64,000 nucleotides of DNA, taken from the NCBI GenBank assembly GCA_928212115.1, contig CAKMRJ010000001.1, positions 362,668,945 through 362,732,944 on the forward strand, in the 5' to 3' direction. The stretch is from Lactuca virosa (lineage: Eukaryota > Streptophyta > Magnoliopsida > Asterales > Asteraceae). The translations under genes were made by a program, and so were the position numbers. The first letter of the stretch is position 1, and each line of letters begins with the position of its first letter. This document shows positions 20,266-31,555 of this stretch, piece after piece. A model generated the notes under the pieces. It worked only from the letters and a program-made list of their open reading frames with translations. It ran no database searches and was not told the origin of the DNA.

Positions 20266-23160
20266 TGTCACACCCCAAAACCAAGAACGGCGGAAATGTT
20301 CTGGGGCGGAGGACGTCATGTACAGTATCACAACAATGCAAAGTAGTAAACAAGCAACAACATCATCCATTGCATTAATAATATAATTTTAATACAAGTG
20401 TGTTGTGTCAAGTTAAATAGACACCAAAATATGAATCAAAATAAAAGATGAGTCTTGAACGAGCTCCATCTTCTCAAAACCTGGCATCGGTACCTGTCTA
20501 CTGGCGACCTGAGGATACAAGTTATTTTAAAGGAGAGTATCAGCTTTAAAGCTGGTGAGATCATAAGTATATTAGTGTCTGTATTTTTATGAAAGTATTT
20601 GTAAGTAAGTGATGTGTGAATTTCTAAAAAGGTTTGAATCTCCTAGAAAACCCTATGTTTCCTACTAAAATTAGCCTTCTACCAAGGTATCTAGTATCTA
20701 TGTGTGTCTCTTGTAAGAGTATGTATTTTCCCAAATTTGACTATCATTAACCAAAAATATAGTTTCTACATTACTGTTTATTGTGTGAAGATCACAAAGT
20801 GAATGCAATCGGAAAATGAAATAGTATTGTAGTATTGTATTAAGTAACTACTGATGTACTAACTATCTTAAACCAATTTGTAGTTAAAGTACCATGTGAT
20901 CGGCCTGTATCCTGCTACCGACTATAGAACGCGACGATGTAAGACGTCGGAAGAAATGACATTTGGCACCCGTAGACTTGCAAGTCCCACTGTAGCGAGC
21001 AGCAAGGTGTAGGATAGTCAATCCACTATAGATCTATACGCAAACTCATACGCTCCCCACTTAAGGAGATTCTGGATACAGAACGGTCATGACAGGTAGT
21101 GCCATGCCCCGTTACGTGGCTCACATAACTGTAATAGTATTCTTGTATATGTATTGAATGTACTAGCTGTATTGTGTGTTCTCTCTCTGTCTAGTATGTA
21201 TGTATGTTCTCTCTTTATGGTATTGTATGTTCTCTCTTTGTCTAGCATGTATGTTTTCTTGTAAAATGTATAGTATATACTAGCTGTATTGTAATGTATA
21301 GACCCATGTATGAACTGACTCATTGTATGTTCCATTGTTCTAGTAATAGTATTAGTAACTTCCTAAACTACGCCTATTGTAGCTTACTAGTAATGTGATT
21401 TGTATGTATGAACATATCTGTATACCTTTGCTACGCAAAGGTATTGAATAGAAATAAGGAACTTTTATATCTATATACATATACATGATATATAACTAGG
21501 ATTCAAACGACCTTCAGACAAATAACCGATACCCTAAGTCCACAACCAAACGAGGAACAGGCGGTTAAGGTGAGTTATCAGTCCTAAGTCCTTTCAATCC
21601 TACTTATATAACTATATCTATAAAGATATACATTTAACAGAATATAAGTTAAAAAGAGTTTAAGTAAAAGTATTTGACATGTAAAAGAGTTTGATAAGAG
21701 TATTTGGTATGTAAAAGAGTTTAATACAAGTAATTGACATGTAAAAGAGTTTGATAAAAGTATTTGATATGTAAAAAAGTTTGTAAAACAGTTTGAAAAG
21801 TAAGAAATCCACTTGTTTCGTAGTTATTAATCACATGTGATTGATATAATAACTATAAAAGATCAACTTGTATCCTCCCCCCCCCCCCCATAAAAGCATT
21901 TAAAATCATTTAAAAGATTAATTAAGGGGTATAAACTCACCTGTAGTGAGTGGTTTGGATGAACGGATAGTATAGGATGCTAAGTGTCAAGTGAAGACTT
22001 GAACACACACAAGGATCCTAGTTAACATATAATAACACATATATTTATCCAATTAGTCATAAAACAACTAATTAACCAAGTTAAGACATCCTAAGACATG
22101 TAAAACACTTGATTTAAGTGCTATAAGTCCTAAGGATTGCATCTAAGGGTTGTAGGACTTGGCCATTGAGTTTGGGGTCCAAGGATAAACTCTTTTGGAG
22201 TTTACAGTTTTGGGACCAACTCTCATTGAGTTTACGGTCGTAAACCCATGAGTTTACGGCCATAAACTCATGGTACTTTTACCATTTTGTGTTTTGAAGC
22301 TTTAAAGGTCATAAGAAGCATTCCTACTTCATGTTTAAGCCTTAGGAAGTGATTAGGGCACCATTTCACTCCTTTGTGGAGTTTACGGTCCTTGGACCAT
22401 TTCTCCTTGGGTTTACGGCCGTAAACCCAAATGGTTTATGGTCTTTTTGATGTTTTAAGTCCTAAGTACATCAAGGATGGTATCTAGACTAGTATCCAAG
22501 GCTTGGTAAGGGACTAGGGCACACTTTGGCCCCTTCATTAGGGTTTACGGTCCAAGAACATCTTGGACCGTAAACACCTTTGATCTTGTGTTTCTTTGTG
22601 TTTCCTAGATGCTTTAGAAGTGTAGCAAGTCTTAAACACACTAGGGTAAGAGTACTTACTATGTAGAAGCTTGAAAAGGTGTTAGAAGTCCAAGAACACT
22701 AGTGTGTGTTCTTGGTGAAACTGAAGATCTACACATATGGAATGATTTCACGGATGGAATCATGTAAGATCACTAGATTAAGTAAGATAGCAACTTTTTA
22801 GGGTAAGAAACAATTACAAAGTTGAAGATCAAGAAGGAAAATCGGATGATACTTGAGAGGATTTGAGTTTTGGATCTTGAAAATGTGAAAAAGTGGTAAA
22901 TATGACTAAGTGTCATATTTATACCCCCTTAGGGTTTACGACCGTAAACACCTTGTTTAGGCCGTAAACTCCAAACTCTTGGAGTTTTAGGACATTGTTG
23001 TTGCACAATAAACCCTAGGGCATCCTCTCTTCTGTTATCTCCTGAAGTACTAGGCTTTAGAACACTCAAACTAACTCTACACAGCTCAAAAGTTAGAAGA
23101 AATTGTTCTGACTTAATTGAAGTGAATGGTTATACAAAATAGAAATTTCGGGTTGTCACA
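20266..23160 (-). repeat. C 5' LTR
   Basis: Colinear with 11296-14217 throughout, with scattered substitutions and small indels (notably the missing TA expansion). It ends on the right at the inverted terminus TTCGGGTTGTCACA. Confidence 0.92.
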
Positions 23161-24718
23161 GTATGGCCGCACACTCCCTTGTACGACCGCACATGCCCTC
23201 TGTACGGCCGCACACTCCAGTGTGCAACCGTACACACATGCTGACCGCACACCCTGGCCGCACACACACTCTTTTGGCCGTACACCTCCCTTGTTTGGTC
23301 ATATAGGGTCCCGACAAGCATTTCCAAGTCTTTAGGGTGGTTTCTCGTCATGTGGGGTCATGAAACACCCTAATTCTAACACACATATGCGTTATCACAT
23401 GTTAATAGGATCCACTTGCGTACGAAACACCGGTTGACACTCAGCATTCGTAACTGATCATACACCTAGATCCTACGTCAAACAGTGAGTTCGTACTCCT
23501 ACGCCTTTTTACGAGTTTTTCATGTTTTAAAGGGGGGAATACAAGCAAAAGTACAAGGAAGCTTGTGCTCAAGTATATTATTTTGTTTAAAATAATTATA
23601 TGTTCAGTATGCTTTTAACACAGAAAACCGTTTTTACCAACCGATTAAGAAATCAACTCGTAGAAACAGTTTTCAAAACTAGAACAATGAACTTGTGAAT
23701 CATGTAATAATATGTATAATTTTATAAAGGATTCAAGCAAATCATAAACAGGATTTTCAGTATTATTACTTGTAAATTTGTTAGGCTAAGTTTGAGACAC
23801 GTCCTTGGTAACACTCCACCGGATTCGAGAGTGTAGGACTAACACTTGTAACAAGAATCTCTTGTAGGGAGAGCGTGACTATTGTGTATAGATCTATACG
23901 GGACTGACTATCCCGCACCTTCGCTGCCAGCTACAGCGGGACCGTTAGGTTCAGGCGTGACAAATTCATAAAAAGATACTGGCCCCGTTACGTGCCATAT
24001 CCAGTCTAAGTACGGTTATGACACTCAGAACATAGATAGCGGAAATTTACTTTTGTAATAATGAAACAAGTGAACTAACCTCAAAGTAATAACCGATTTG
24101 ATTACTAGAGGGCATTAGTAATACCCTTAAGATCTAGTTCACTACTTATTTATTAGTTTTATTTATGTAATAAGGCTAATACATCTCACAGAGAGCAAAC
24201 ACGGTTTTTCAAGGAAACTACATCTAATGATACAAGTATGGTAGATACTTGTACACCTCATTCCAGAACAGTTAACCAACTATCAACTTTTAAGGAAAAT
24301 ATAGGATTTTCTTGGGATAACTCAACCTTACATAAACAGGCTATTAAACGAATAACGAATGGATAATCAAACATCTTTTATAAGAAAATACAGGATTTTC
24401 TTGGGAAACACTTTTCAAAGGATCGAGGAAATATTTCTTTCACCAGAATTAAATGCTTATGAACTCACCAGCTTTATGCTGATATTTTAAAACTGCTTGT
24501 ATTCTCAGGGCAACAATAAGACGGAGCATTTTGGAGTCATGTCTTTTACTTTTGTTATATACTGTTATGTATAAACCATGTTTTCAAACAATGTAAATAT
24601 TCTTATAATAATGTAATGGTTGTGTTTACTTCGCTTACTATGATACAACTGTTGTGATACTACGCATGACGTCCTCCACCCCAGAACGTTTCCGCCATTC
24701 CGGTTTTGGGGTGTGACG
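23161..24718 (+). repeat. B solo LTR, right part
   Basis: It begins at the target duplication of C (GTATG) with a dense run of CGGCCG-type half-palindromes (23161-23290). A candidate 5' splice site lies at about 23486, the TATAGATCTATAC module at 23790-24010, the GAACTCACCAGC hairpin at 24461-24481 and a candidate 3' splice site near 24509. The end GGGGTGTGACG meets the duplication ATGTG. Confidence 0.85.
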
Positions 24719-25835
24719 ATGTGTGCTTTCCGCTTCATTCCCTGTTTCTTGTTTGGTTGTGAGTTTACAGCAGATACACGCAATCTACTATCTATTCGAT
24801 CTTGACTATATATATTTCGTATACACCAAGTAATCATAAGGAGTACCAGGTATAGGTCAGGTCATAGTATAAAAATTCAATACATCGTTTTCCAGTACAG
24901 AAGCATATTCTCCGATGGAACATTGAGTAAACTAAACTAGAAACTTAAAATGTTTAATCCATTTTATTAAACCAATACAACTTAAAGGACCTTAATTTGT
25001 TAAATATATAATACCTTAGTTTACACATCAGGGTTACATATATGTAATATCCGACAAATAGTTAGATGTGTGTTTTCCGCCTTACTTCCTGTTCCTTGTT
25101 TGGTTGTGGGCTTAGGGCATATTCACACAGTTAACTATCTGTTCGATATTAGATCATATATAACTAGTGTAAACTAAGTGATTATAGAAGGAACTATTAT
25201 GGTTACTATTTTTACTAAAGGAACTATTACAGTTAACTCCGTGAGTACTAAATGAATGCATCAGAGTTATATACAATGAAGATCTAACAAACAATGGGAT
25301 GTGTGACTTCCGCCTCATTCCCTGTTCCTTGTTTGGTTGTGGGCTTAGGGCAGATTTACACAATCGATTGTTTGTTTGATCTGTATTCTATATAACTTAT
25401 ATTGATTTAGTATTCATAGAAAGGATTGTAGAGTCATTTATGCTTATCTTTCATCATATTAGAAGGTATAGGATCTTCTGAGGAACAGGCGAACTTTTCT
25501 AAAAAGAGCTTTCAACTTACTAATACATCACTTAAATACTTATGAACTCACCAGCTTAAATGCTGATCTACTCTTTCAAAATAACTTGTATTCTCAGGTA
25601 ACTAGTAGACAGGTACACGTGCTGGGATTCAGAAGATGGAGCATAGTAGCTTCATGTCTTGTTTTGTCATTTACTTATGTAATCTATCTTATGTCAATCA
25701 CATACTTTGTAAACACTTTCTTCTAATGAAATGGTTGTTTATTACTTTGATTACTATGATGCATGTCTTTTTGATACTAAACATGACGTCCTCCGCCCCC
25801 GAACGTTTCCGCTGTTCTGGTTTGGGGGTGTGACG
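24719..25835 (+). repeat. A 3' LTR, right part
   Basis: Colinear with 4150-5266: three copies of the 125 nt module (about 24724-25430), hairpin GAACTCACCAGC (25543-25565) and TTCTCAG/GT (ending 25597). It ends GGGGGTGTGACG before the duplication GTATG (25836-25840). Confidence 0.9.
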
Positions 25836-25840
25836 GTATG

Positions 25841-26055
25841 CATGTATATTTGTTGTGGTATTTGGTATCTTGGGGAACTCAATAAGCCTAACGCTTACCC
25901 AGTTGTTATAAATGTTTTAAAGTACTTTATGAGAAGGGAAAGGTCCGAATGTACACACACGCTTTCACAACTTGTTTCCACTACATGTTATTGTACTCTG
26001 ATCTATTTTAATAAACAAAAATGAAAATGTTTCCTTTGAAAATCAAGACGTTAGA
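25841..26055 (+). repeat. J 5' LTR, right part
   Basis: Matches 35690-35906. It includes the GAACTCA module with hairpin TAAGC-CTAAC-GCTTA (25883-25897), a polyadenylation-like AATAAA near 26010, and an end GACGTTAGA corresponding to GACGTTACA of the 3' LTR. Confidence 0.85.
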
Positions 26056-26075
26056 AGTTGGTATCAGATCCTGGT
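26056..26075 (+). other. J primer-binding site
   Basis: AGTTGGTATCAGATCCTGG follows directly after the LTR; one base differs from the tRNA-Met consensus (GAT for GAG). It confirms plus orientation. Confidence 0.75.
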
Positions 26076-26262
26076 TTGAGTGAACTGGATGAACACTCAT
26101 GTTATTCCAGACTCATACTAAGGATTTGAATAACTAACAAATCTTTTCATAAAAAGAATAATACAAAAGGGAAAGAATGTGATACATGCAGTCAACCAAA
26201 GCATAGAATGGAAAGCGATTCCCAAAATATCCATATTTGTTATGTTTTCTAATATATGAAAT

Positions 26263-26552
26263 TGTTAGGGTGCAAAGTCACTCTTGGATGTAGTGTTTTA
26301 GGCTTACCCTCTTGTATGTGTAAATGGGTTGAGTCTTTCCTATAAATAGGAAGTGAGTGACTCCCATTATGGAAGGAACCATTTGGAGTGTTAGACTAGA
26401 GAGAGAAACTTTGTACAAACCCATTTGTATATTCTTTCTAGATCTAATATGATCTTACAAAGATTTATTTACTCCTTGTGTTCTTGATTTTACATGATGA
26501 TTCACTAGATCTTTCTAATTCCGCACATGCCATCATAATCAATGTCACTACA
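26263..26552 (+). repeat. H 5' LTR
   Basis: Begins TGTTAGGGTGCAAAG and ends CACTACA. A TATA box TATAAATA at 26341-26348 lies in a small palindrome (CCTATAAATAGG). Confidence 0.93.
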
Positions 26553-26570
26553 ATTGGTATCAGAGCGGGT
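26553..26570 (+). other. H primer-binding site
   Basis: ATTGGTATCAGAGCGGGT matches the initiator tRNA-Met type primer. A GGATCAA-GAA-TTGATCC hairpin follows at 26581-26597. Confidence 0.85.
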
Positions 26571-26762
26571 GTTCTTGATTGGATCAAGAATTGATCCTTG
26601 ATGGCTATCTTGATTTGGTGATTCATTTTTTGATCATGGATCTTCGTGTTTAGAGAGTGTTTTGTGTTCTAGAAATCGAATTTTTCTTTGATTTGATCCA
26701 TAATTCGACTTTCTCTCTCTAGAATACTTGTTTGTATCACTTTCTCTTTCTAGAAAACCCAT

Positions 26763-27794
26763 TTGAAATCACTTTCTCTCTCTAGAAATCTTCAAGTTTT
26801 TGTGATCATGGTGAATTTGCCATACAATTCTTGGATTGTGATCGTTGAAGGTATCAAATACAAAGTCAATAAAGATCAATATTATGGGTTAGTGTTAAAC
26901 AATTTGATTTTTTGGGAAACTATGGTTTCTTATGGAGGATTGAAGGATGATCATGGAAGCTTGATATTTCAACCACTTTGTGAGATCAAATGGTTGGCTG
27001 ATATTACATGCTCCATATCATCACGTAATAGTGATAAGATTGGAGAAGAAAAATATTTGTTCAGAAAGAAATATATTTCTCTTATTGAAGACCCAAATGA
27101 TCTTCGTGCTCTTAAGGTTGTTGAAGTTGTTAACAATGGAGTTCAATGTGATGTTCTTGATGTTCTTGAAGTTCATGATAAGAAGATTCAATTTGATTCT
27201 CAAGATGAAAAAGTTTTTTGCTCGATTGGAGTTCAAACCAATGATATTTTGTGTTCGTGTGATTCGTTTGAAGGAATGATTCCTTATCGGAAGCCGGCGA
27301 TCCAAGAAATTCACAAGTATCAAACTCCAAAAGATTTGATTCAAACTCATAAAGTTGATGTTGTGGAAAGTGGGTTTGTTCATGAGATCAAGTCTTCAAG
27401 ATGCAAAAAGATGAGAAAGAAAAAGAAGAAGAAGATCAATCGTAAAAATAAGCGGGTTCACTCACAAAAATCGTCAAATGTTGTGAAGTCAAAATCCGTG
27501 AAGCAAATTTGGATTCCAAATCAACAATCTCCAAAGGTTGCATTGAATTTGAAGTCAAAACCCAAAAGTGTTGGTGGTTCTTTTGAAGATGTTCTTGGAT
27601 CGTTGAAGAACACGAAGAACACGAAGAACGAGTTGTACATCTCGCATAGTGGGTGGTACAATGTTCAAATTGGAGATTTTCTCATTCCAACAAAAGAACC
27701 AAGATCTTCTAAATTTGATTCGTTCGTTGAAAATGGATCTCGATTCATCAAAAAGGTATCTCAAATTCTCAAATGGATTCCAAAACGTCCATGA
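26763..27794 (+). CDS. Unrecognised ORF of element H (343 codons; likely start at the Met of 26808, 328 codons)
   Basis: This is the only long open frame of H, beginning 256 nt after the LTR. The ATG at 26808 (GATCATGG) has the better context and removes a stretch overlapping leader repeats. The N-terminal part is neutral to acidic (MVNLPYNSWIVIVEGIKYKV). The middle has valine- and aspartate-rich strands. About residues 218-250 are very basic (KKMRKKKKKKINRKNKR), followed by KQIWIPN, which resembles the K-Q-V-W-V-P segment found after the zinc knuckle in many plant copia Gag-Pol proteins. No knuckle, protease or enzyme motif is visible. It could be a strongly diverged Gag-like RNA-binding protein or a captured sequence; function unknown. 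Confidence 0.65.
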   Translation: MKSLSLSRNLQVFVIMVNLPYNSWIVIVEGIKYKVNKDQYYGLVLNNLIFWETMVSYGGLKDDHGSLIFQPLCEIKWLADITCSISSRNSDKIGEEKYLFRKKYISLIEDPNDLRALKVVEVVNNGVQCDVLDVLEVHDKKIQFDSQDEKVFCSIGVQTNDILCSCDSFEGMIPYRKPAIQEIHKYQTPKDLIQTHKVDVVESGFVHEIKSSRCKKMRKKKKKKINRKNKRVHSQKSSNVVKSKSVKQIWIPNQQSPKVALNLKSKPKSVGGSFEDVLGSLKNTKNTKNELYISHSGWYNVQIGDFLIPTKEPRSSKFDSFVENGSRFIKKVSQILKWIPKRP

Positions 27795-30570
27795 TTTCGA
27801 TTTGTGCGTTACGTTCTTGATTCATGATCGTTTGACTCGTTGGATCAAATTTTCTTGAAAAACCCATTTGCTGTGATCCAATAATTTTTTCATTGATCAA
27901 AGCCAGATCCAATCTTATATTCGTCTGTTAGATTCGATTTGCAAATTACAAGTATTCCTTTGAATTGAGATTTAAGCTCAAAATTCTTTTATGATCTAAA
28001 TTTTCGAATCATGTTACTGGTCATTAATTTATATCGAGCCCATTAAAAGGATATCAATTACTGTTCATCGGGGTTGATTTTGAGCCCAAAATTGTTAACC
28101 TGTTAGTGTTCATTTGATTGAGCCCAATCATTCAATCAAATAATCTGATCTATGTGAGTAAATCTGAAAGAAATACAATTCGCTAAAAAGTCTTGTTCGT
28201 CAGTCGACATATACATACGCATATCTCACTTGTACATTCAACTCATCTGTTGTGTGATGGCTTGTGATTCTTCAGCCTCGTTGTCTCAATTTTTGTTAAT
28301 CGGTTGATTGACTGAAAATCGTAATCGATTTCTTGATCTTGAGTCTCGATTGTTGCCAATATACTGTTTAGTTCTTTATCACGATTCAATTTATGAATCG
28401 GATGTGTTACCTGTTAAACAGAATCGATTTTCTTATTCATGATTCATCAGATCGATTTCTTGATTTTGTGTGGTCTTGAATCTTATTTTTTATAAAACTG
28501 ATCATCGATTTGAAGATGTTATGAAATTTAGATGATGAATTGATGAAGAATATTAAAGAACAGATGAATAATTAGTCAAACCTAAAAAGTCAACATTCAT
28601 GTTCTTGGGTGTTGATCATTCGATGTTTGGGTTGATTGATTTCAAAATCAATTAATGGATGATTTGGATATGATCGATTCGCATAGAGTGCTTTAAAGTT
28701 GACTTTGGATTGAAGAAGTCTGGTTGATGTGTACTACTTGAAGTTGAAATTGATTCTTGAATCAGTCGACATTTGACTGAAGTCTTTTTCGAAATTGATT
28801 TTTGCTAATTGGGATTTCATGTTAGAATCGATTTTGGTTGTTTGAGTGATGAACGAAATGAGACTCGCAATCGATAGTAAATGGTCGAATGATTGAAATC
28901 AATTTCATTGGGTTACATGAGAATCAATTTTGGGTTTGCATATCGATCTTGTTTTGAATTGGAGGTCAAGATCATTCACATCTGGGTCTCAATTGAGTTC
29001 GCATATGAAGATGATTGGGTTTGGATTTTCGCATATGAGTGAATGAAATCAACGCGAAAATTTTTGTAGCAAAGGCAGTGAATATCAAAATCGGGTTCGC
29101 ATAATGTGCTTTGGTTAATTCGCATGTAAGGTCAAGAATGTTCGCACATAAGGTCGCGATTTATTCTTTGGGGTTATTTGAGTTAGAGATGCGAAGGCTT
29201 CGCGTTGCAAATTGGTCAATTTGTTTGATGATCAAACAAGATTCGAATGGTCGATGGTTTGGAGTCGTAATTTGGATGATTCGCTTTTAGCTTTAGATGT
29301 CGTTGTTGAAGAACTGGAAGAACGAATTTTTGGGAACGAATTTCTTGAAAACGAACGAAGCCATGGTTCAATGGAAAATGTTTGCAGATAGTCGATTAGG
29401 AGTGATGATGTACGAAGTGTTCCTGTTTGTTGTTTGGATTGTGATAATGATTTTGAGTTATTGCTGGAAGAAACGAAGTCTGATTTTGGGGTTGATCGAT
29501 TCGAAGTATGCCTGTTGAAAACGAAGAACTGTAAGAACGAAATGTTGATTCAGAGGTTACTGTTCATTAAGAGGCTTCGAATGCTTCGAATTCGTATGAT
29601 TGGGAAAATTTTTGTATGAAGAGGAGAGAAAAATTTTGGGGAAGATGATTTTCATACGAAGTGAAGAAAATGCTGTGAAAATTTTCGTATGAAGTACGAA
29701 GGGAATTGTCTGAGAAACGAAATTGGGGAAGAAAGAAGGAAAAGTTTCGCATATGGCCCTTATAGTTTCGACTGTTTGACAAATTTTAAAACTCTTTGTA
29801 TGATTGGCAAATGTTTCGTATGTTTTGATCAAAATGCAGAATTTTCGAATTCAGCCCCTGAACTTTCGAATATTTGGCAACCTCCACAATTAATTGAAGT
29901 TTCGAATGTTTGACACTTTTCACCCAAATTCGAAAATTTTCTGAATTTTCGAATGTTTGGTACAACTCTTCGTATGTTTGGTGCACAATGGCAGAATTTT
30001 CGAAAATAGTCCCTGAGGCTTCGAATGTTTGGCGGTTCATACCCAAATTCGAAAAAGGACTCTTTTTGCTGAAAATTGAAGAAAATGCATTTCAAGCCCC
30101 TGCAGTTTGTGCAAATTGACGCTTTCTACCCAGCTTTGGAAAAGGGGGAGAGTTTTGCATATTTGGCTGTTTTGGGCGCAATGGGTCCCTGCAAGTTTCA
30201 GAAAGTGACGATTTTTACCCGGTTTTTGAAAAATCTTGCAACTTTCACCCAAAAAGTCAAAAAATTTTCATAAATTGGAAATTTTTTGTGGTTTTTCGTT
30301 ATTGTTTTTCCGCGCAAGATTTTTTGGTGATTCATTTTTGGTACACATCAAGGGGAGTATTGTATTGTTCATTCCTCGAGCGCTTCTCACCCTTAATGGG
30401 TTTTATAATCATTTTTTTTATTATAAAAAGGGGGAGAATGATGGGTATTCGAAGCGGGTTTCTCAGATATTCGTTTGCGGATTTTGAAGACCGGTGTTAC
30501 TTCGTGGGGGAGTTTGGTCTTGATCGCGCTAGCTCGTTGGAGATTGAAGCCGGACATCCAATCCTAACTT
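27795..30570 (+). other. H interior without a supported gene
   Basis: About 2.8 kb of AT-rich DNA. The first part repeatedly uses TCGATT and TTCGCAT words. From about 29740 to 30120 there are degenerate, roughly 60-90 bp repeats built on TTTTCGAATGTTTGG and AATTCGAAAATTTTC, giving overlapping spurious frames on both strands. An extra polypurine tract (AAAAAGGGGGAGAATG) lies at about 30425-30440 and another GGGGGAG near 30507. Confidence 0.6.
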
Positions 30571-30582
30571 TGAGGGGGAGAA
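30571..30582 (+). other. H polypurine tract
   Basis: TGAGGGGGAGAA lies directly before the 3' LTR start. A near-copy with the same downstream text (GGGGGAGAATG) occurs about 140 bp upstream. Confidence 0.85.
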
Positions 30583-30872
30583 TGTTAGGGTGCAAAGTCA
30601 CTCTTGGATGTAGTGTTTTAGGATTACCCTCTTGTATGTGTAAATGGGTTGAGTCTTTCCTATAAATAGGAAGTGAGTGACTCCCATTATGGAAGGAACC
30701 ATTTGGAGTGTTAGACTAGAGAGAGAAACTTTGTACAAACCCATTTGTATATTTTTTCTAGATCTAATATGAGCTTACAAAGATTTATTTACTCCTTGTG
30801 TTCTTAATTTTACATGATGATTCACTAGATCTTTCTAATTCCGCACATGCCATCATAATCAACGCCACTACA
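30583..30872 (+). repeat. H 3' LTR
   Basis: 290 bp, six differences from the 5' LTR, followed by the duplication GAAAT. Confidence 0.93.
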
Positions 30873-31279
30873 GAAATGTTAGAAATGCATGCTAGTATAT
30901 AGACTAAGGATCTTTTTAGGAATTGCTTGTTAGAATTCCATAATACTTAAGACGCCTTATAGCATAGGGATTTTCTTGTTATTTGATGCTTAGAACCTAT
31001 ATTGTTATTAATTAGTTATTCGACAAGTACGTTAGGTTGCATGCTCCCAAAATTTAATAGTTTTAGATTGCCAGATTTGGCAATATTACGCAACTATTAT
31101 TTGAGTCTAACTGTCATAGTGTCGAACCTTTCGATCGAGAGACTATTTGATTTTAGAGGCATGTAATCGTATTCATCTGATAATTAGTTAATATTGGTAG
31201 AAGTTACTCAGCCAATAGAAGGGAGGATTGGAAGGAATCCTAGAAGAAGAGTCTAGGCAATTTAATATATGCTTGATAC

Positions 31280-31520
31280 GACATATGTTCGTAAGGTAGG
31301 GCTTCGGTGGAGGCAGGAGAACCTAGTAAAGTCTAGGAAAGAAATAATTAGGTCCTTGAGACACTATATGTGAAAAGACCTACCAAATACCATAATGATA
31401 GGGCATATGTTCATACGGTAGGACTTCGGTAGACACACGAGAACCTAGTAAAGTCTAGGAAAGAATTAATTAGGTACTTGAAATGCTATATGTGAAAAGA
31501 CCTACCAAATAGCATAGTTT
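31280..31520 (+). repeat. Tandem duplication (period about 122 bp) in J leader with CCTAG/CTAGG hairpins
   Basis: Two units each contain ACCTAGTAAAGTCTAGG, a CCTAG/CTAGG stem, and end with TGTGAAAAGACCTACCAAAT. G (45372-45392, ATCTAG/CTAGAT) and D (54334-54350, CCTAGG/CCTAGG) have hairpins of the same kind upstream of their dimer-type stem-loops. Confidence 0.75.
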
Positions 31521-31555
31521 AGTGACTTGGAATCCTTGGAGCAATTCTTGGATCT

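Larger units (their letters stand above)
11296..23160 (-). mobile_element. Element C: 11.9 kb chromodomain Ty3 retrotransposon (minus strand), inactive
   Basis: LTRs are at 11296-14217 and 20266-23160 (2922 and 2895 bp), flanked by GTACG (11291-11295) and GTATG (23161-23165), a 5 bp duplication with one C to T change. Reading on the minus strand: primer-binding site, accessory ORF, gag with zinc knuckles, protease, RT, RNase H, integrase, chromodomain-like tail and polypurine tract. The order PR-RT-RH-IN and the C-terminal chromodomain-like segment place it among plant chromoviruses (Tekay/Del-like). At least three frameshifts and two nonsense codons mean this copy cannot make its polyprotein. 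The related solo LTR E shows that the family has been active elsewhere in the window. Confidence 0.93.
10810..24718 (+). mobile_element. Element B: solo LTR (about 2.04 kb) carrying element C inside
   Basis: The two outer pieces, 10810-11295 and 23161-24718, join into a single LTR running from TGTGATAACCCG to GGGGTGTGACG, bounded by the duplication ATGTG. No internal region or second LTR exists, so this is a solo LTR left by LTR-LTR recombination. It is the same family as F at the window end (opposite strand): both have CGGCCG palindromes, a TATAGATCTATAC module and a GAACTCACCAGC hairpin. Candidate splice sites are ACA/GTGAGT near 23486 and TTCTCAG near 24509. Confidence 0.85.
1809..25835 (+). 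mobile_element. Element A: non-autonomous Ty3-like element with 3.45 kb LTRs
   Basis: The LTRs are at 1809-5266 and at 8472-10809 plus 24719-25835; after removal of insertion B the second LTR is about 3450 bp, matching the 3458 bp first LTR. The target duplication is GTATG (1804-1808 and 25836-25840). A primer-binding site starts at 5268, and a purine-rich tract (8461-8471) precedes the second LTR. The 3.2 kb internal region encodes only a shortened gag remnant with zinc knuckles. Its gag start, knuckles, leader and polypurine region resemble element C, so a C-like chromovirus is the likely source of the missing enzymes. Confidence 0.9.
26263..30872 (+). mobile_element. Element H: non-autonomous LTR retrotransposon with 290 bp LTRs and one unknown ORF
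   Basis: LTRs 26263-26552 and 30583-30872 are both 290 bp, TG...CA, and differ at six positions by my reading (about 2 percent). The target duplication is GAAAT (26258-26262 and 30873-30877). A primer-binding site (ATTGGTATCAGAGCGGGT) and polypurine tract are present. The 4.0 kb interior has one long ORF and no protease, RT or integrase, so it depends on enzymes from another element. Several polypurine-like tracts before the 3' LTR recall SIRE/Maximus-type copia elements, but lineage is not established. It is inserted in J's leader. Confidence 0.9.

Noticed and set aside
29557..30252. Many overlapping frames on both strands at the end of H
   Set aside because: They arise from degenerate TTCGAA/GAATGTTTGG repeats that are stop-poor in several frames.
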